Positions 15,544-17,624 of a stretch of 17,624 bases of DNA are shown piece by piece. The stretch is from an uncultured Clostridium sp. (GTDB lineage Bacteria > Bacillota > Clostridia > TANB77 > CAG-508). The number at the start of each line of letters is the position of its first letter. Within the stretch, counting starts at the first letter, position 1. The position numbers and the translations under genes are program-made. The stretch lies in NCBI GenBank assembly GCA_900555615.1, contig USMB01000032.1, positions 1 through 17,624 of the forward strand, given 5' to 3'. The notes below the pieces were generated by a model. The model searched no databases. It saw only the letters and a program-made list of their open reading frames with translations, and was not told the origin of the DNA.

Positions 15544-15581
15544 GACCAAAAATATTGAAAAAAGGAGGTTTTTGTGGTATT

Positions 15582-15848
15582 ATGTTACATATAATTAAAA
15601 AAGAAATCAATATGAGTAAAGAATTACTCTCTAAAATTGAATGGACTTGCAAAATGAAAAAGGTAAAACCAGAAATTATCAATGGTACCTTAAGAATTGT
15701 GGAACATACCAATTTAGCGTATGTAGAGCCACACAGAGTAATTATTAAAGATAAGCTGTATTTATTCTTTAATGAGCAAGATTACTTTTACATAGATAGG
15801 TTGGAAAATAAATATCCACTATCAAAATTTAATGAATACATAACATAG
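15582..15848 (+). CDS. Small protein of unknown function
   Basis: About 88 residues from ATG 15582, which follows AAAGGAGG by 13 bases; the later ATG at 15612 gives a 78-residue version but lacks a good site. The product has a helical Lys-rich start and a likely beta-rich remainder (NGTLRIVEHTNLAYVEPHRV, then KLYLFFNEQDYFYIDRLENK). I see no recognisable domain. It lies between the tRNA terminator and the serine recombinase leader and may belong to chromosome or to a second element. Confidence 0.55.
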   Translation: MLHIIKKEINMSKELLSKIEWTCKMKKVKPEIINGTLRIVEHTNLAYVEPHRVIIKDKLYLFFNEQDYFYIDRLENKYPLSKFNEYIT

Positions 15849-15960
15849 AGAAGCAAGGCATTTGATATTTTAGAGTTTTTAAAAAATTGTACTATATTGA
15901 TTTATTAATTGTGTTTAAAAGAAAAATAGAGATAGTTAAAACAATAAATATAAAATTCTA

Positions 15961-16003
15961 AAGTGTCAATAGCTAAGCAGATATGCTATGTGGCACTTTT
16001 TTT
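15961..16003 (+). terminator. Terminator or attenuator before the serine recombinase
   Basis: AAGTGTCAATAGC (15961-15973) pairs with GCTATGTGGCACTT (15985-15998) with one bulge and one wobble, and a run of T follows to 16003. It ends 44 bases before the recombinase start, so it either ends the small gene transcript or attenuates the recombinase. Confidence 0.7.
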
Positions 16004-16046
16004 GGTGTCTTTCTATTATTCATTAAAAGAAGGAGGTAATGTTGTA

Positions 16047-17624
16047 ATGAATGAAGAAAGAAAAGTTGCAGGAATCTATATTCGTGTAAGTACAGAAGAT
16101 CAGGCAAGGGAAGGATTTAGTTTAGGAGAACAGGAGGAAAAGCTAAAACAACTTTGTGAGTATAAGGACTATAAGATTTACAAAGTCTATAAGGACGCAG
16201 GAATATCCGCAAAAGATATGGAACACAGACCAGCTTTTCAGCAAATGCTAGAAGATATGCGAGCAGGTAAAATCAATTATATTATTGCATATAAACTAGA
16301 TAGAGTTACAAGGTCTGTAAGGGATTTAGAGGTTTTAATATCAGATTTAGAAACACATCATTGCTATCTTGTTTGCGACCGTGATGATGTAAATACTAGC
16401 ACGGCTAATCGGTAGATTTTTTGTCCGTATGCTAACTGTTTTATCACAATTAGAAATTGAAATAGTAAGCGAAAGAACAAAATTTGGTCTAACAGGTGCA
16501 ATAAAATGTGGACATATTCCACGGAACTTGCCCACTAGGTTACAAAAGAGATGAAACAAAGAAAGTGATAATTGATGAAACTACAAAAGATATAATTATT
16601 AGAATATTTAATCTGTATTTACAAGGCAAAAGTTATCAAACAATAGCTAATATCCTAAACGAAGAAAAGGTTTTAAGTCCAATGAAATGGAAAGATTCTA
16701 AAATCGAAAAAATAATCAATAACAGAATTTATGTAGGAGATTATGAAAGATTTAAAAGAGTTGCAAAAGAACAAGGAAAAGAGCCTGTAATATATCCTAA
16801 TGTTGTAGAACCAATAATAGCAAGAGAAATGTTTGAAGATGTTCAAATTCAAAAAGAAAAAAATCAAAGAGCCTATTGCAGAGACAGAGTTTATATCTTT
16901 ATGCAAAAGATGATATGTCCTAAATGTGGCAAAATAATGCAGTGTAAAGGTACAGGTGGTAAAAAGAAGAAATATATGTATTATCATTGCACAGATTGTA
17001 AAATTTATCTTCGTGAAGATTTAATTGAAGAACAGGTAATGCCAATGATAATGGATTTAATTGAATATGATATGACAGTAAAGAAATATTTTTATCCTGT
17101 TTTAGCAGATAAGAAAGAACGAAATACAGCCAAACTAGATAAAGAAATATCATCATTACAAAGTAGAAAGAACAGAATAAAAGAAGCATATTTAAAAGAA
17201 ATTGTTAATGTAGAGGAATTTTCAAAAGAATATAAAGAAGTTGATGAAAAGCTAAATTTACTTGAACAAAAACGAATTGAAGCCATTGATTTGAATAAGC
17301 AAACTTTTTCTCCACAACATTTAATGGCAGATAGAGATGTAGAAAAAGAAAAGTTAATTCGTTCTAATAAATTTTACGATATGCTTATAGCAGAATGGAA
17401 AAGCAAAACAAAAGAAGAAAAACAGGAATTTATATCAAAATTTTTAGAAAGTATCACTGTAGATAAAGACAAAAAAGGTAATTATAAATTAGTCAATATG
17501 AAATTAAGAAAAACATTTATAGAAGCAGTATATAAATTAATGCAAAACGGAATGTTTGATATGACTATTGCAGATGAAAAAGGTAAAGATGTTAGAACAA
17601 CAATTATGATGGACAAGCAAGAAT
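16047..17624 (+). pseudogene. Large serine recombinase, two frameshifts, cut by window end
   Basis: Start ATG 16047 follows AAGGAGG. Segment 1 (16047-16409) has the resolvase fold with the catalytic S15 in YIRVSTEDQ and the AYKLDRVTRSVRDL helix. An extra C at 16410 breaks AAT-GGT; segment 2 (16411-16521) reads GRFFVRMLTVLSQLEIEIVSERT. An extra C at 16522 breaks CCA-GGA; segment 3 (16523 to the end) reads GTCPLGYKRDE, then a recombinase domain (YLQGKSYQTIANILNEEK), a four-cysteine zinc ribbon (CPKCGKIM and HCTDC) and a coiled coil, with no stop before the window end. Joined length so far is about 525 codons, close to full size for SpoIVCA/phage-type enzymes. Large serine recombinases integrate and excise elements. 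As written it is inactive unless the extra bases are errors. Confidence 0.9.

Noticed and set aside
15325..15712. Minus-strand frames over the attR/tRNA-Leu/terminator region
   Set aside because: They run across a tRNA half and a terminator and have no ribosome site or domain.
16347..17286. Several minus-strand frames rich in Phe and Leu
   Set aside because: They are antisense shadows of the serine recombinase, which has clear domains on the plus strand.

Overview
The window is very AT-rich, codes densely on both strands, uses strong AGGAGG-type ribosome binding sites and occasional TTG starts, and carries comEC, a BofC-like gene, pgsA and a zinc-finger Clp ATPase. This points to a low-GC Gram-positive of the class Clostridia; I cannot name a genus.

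Layout. (1) Positions 1-6360 look like ordinary chromosome: comEC (broken by one extra base inside its last metal-binding motif), a membrane-anchored BofC-like protein, then on the minus strand pgsA and a ClpE/ClpC-type unfoldase, separated by clear terminators. (2) From 6390 to 15387 lies an integrated mobile element of about 9.0 kb. It has split a host tRNA-Leu(CAA) gene exactly at the anticodon loop: the 5' half is at 6360-6400 and the 3' half at 15388-15429, with an 11-bp repeat (GACTCAAAATC) at both ends. (3) From 15430 onward come the terminator of the old tRNA gene, a small unknown gene, and a large serine recombinase interrupted by two single-base frameshifts, running off the end of the window. 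The last may belong to a second mobile element.

The element is organised as an integrative mobilizable element. The left end holds short direct repeats (probable integrase arm sites), a complete second tRNA-Leu(CAA), a tyrosine integrase, an excisionase-like protein and an HTH regulator. A divergent consensus promoter then drives a three-gene cargo operon: a zinc-finger protein (DUF6076-like), a HipA-type kinase, and a separate HipA N-terminal-domain protein. A PepSY-like membrane protein with its own promoter follows. The right part, on the minus strand, encodes mobilization: relaxase, MobC, a candidate oriT, a small frameshifted gene, TnpV, and a structured upstream region with a possible 38-residue Cys-rich membrane peptide. 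The right end repeats the arm-site motif three times before the attachment site.

The most interesting points are: the element destroys a host tRNA-Leu(CAA) yet carries an intact tRNA with the same anticodon just inside its left end, on the same strand and downstream of the orphaned host tRNA promoter; the HipA toxin is split, its domains are in reversed order, and it is paired with a zinc-finger protein instead of a HipB; and three independent frameshifts in the window (one in comEC, two in the serine recombinase) are all an extra C placed directly before a GG glycine codon.
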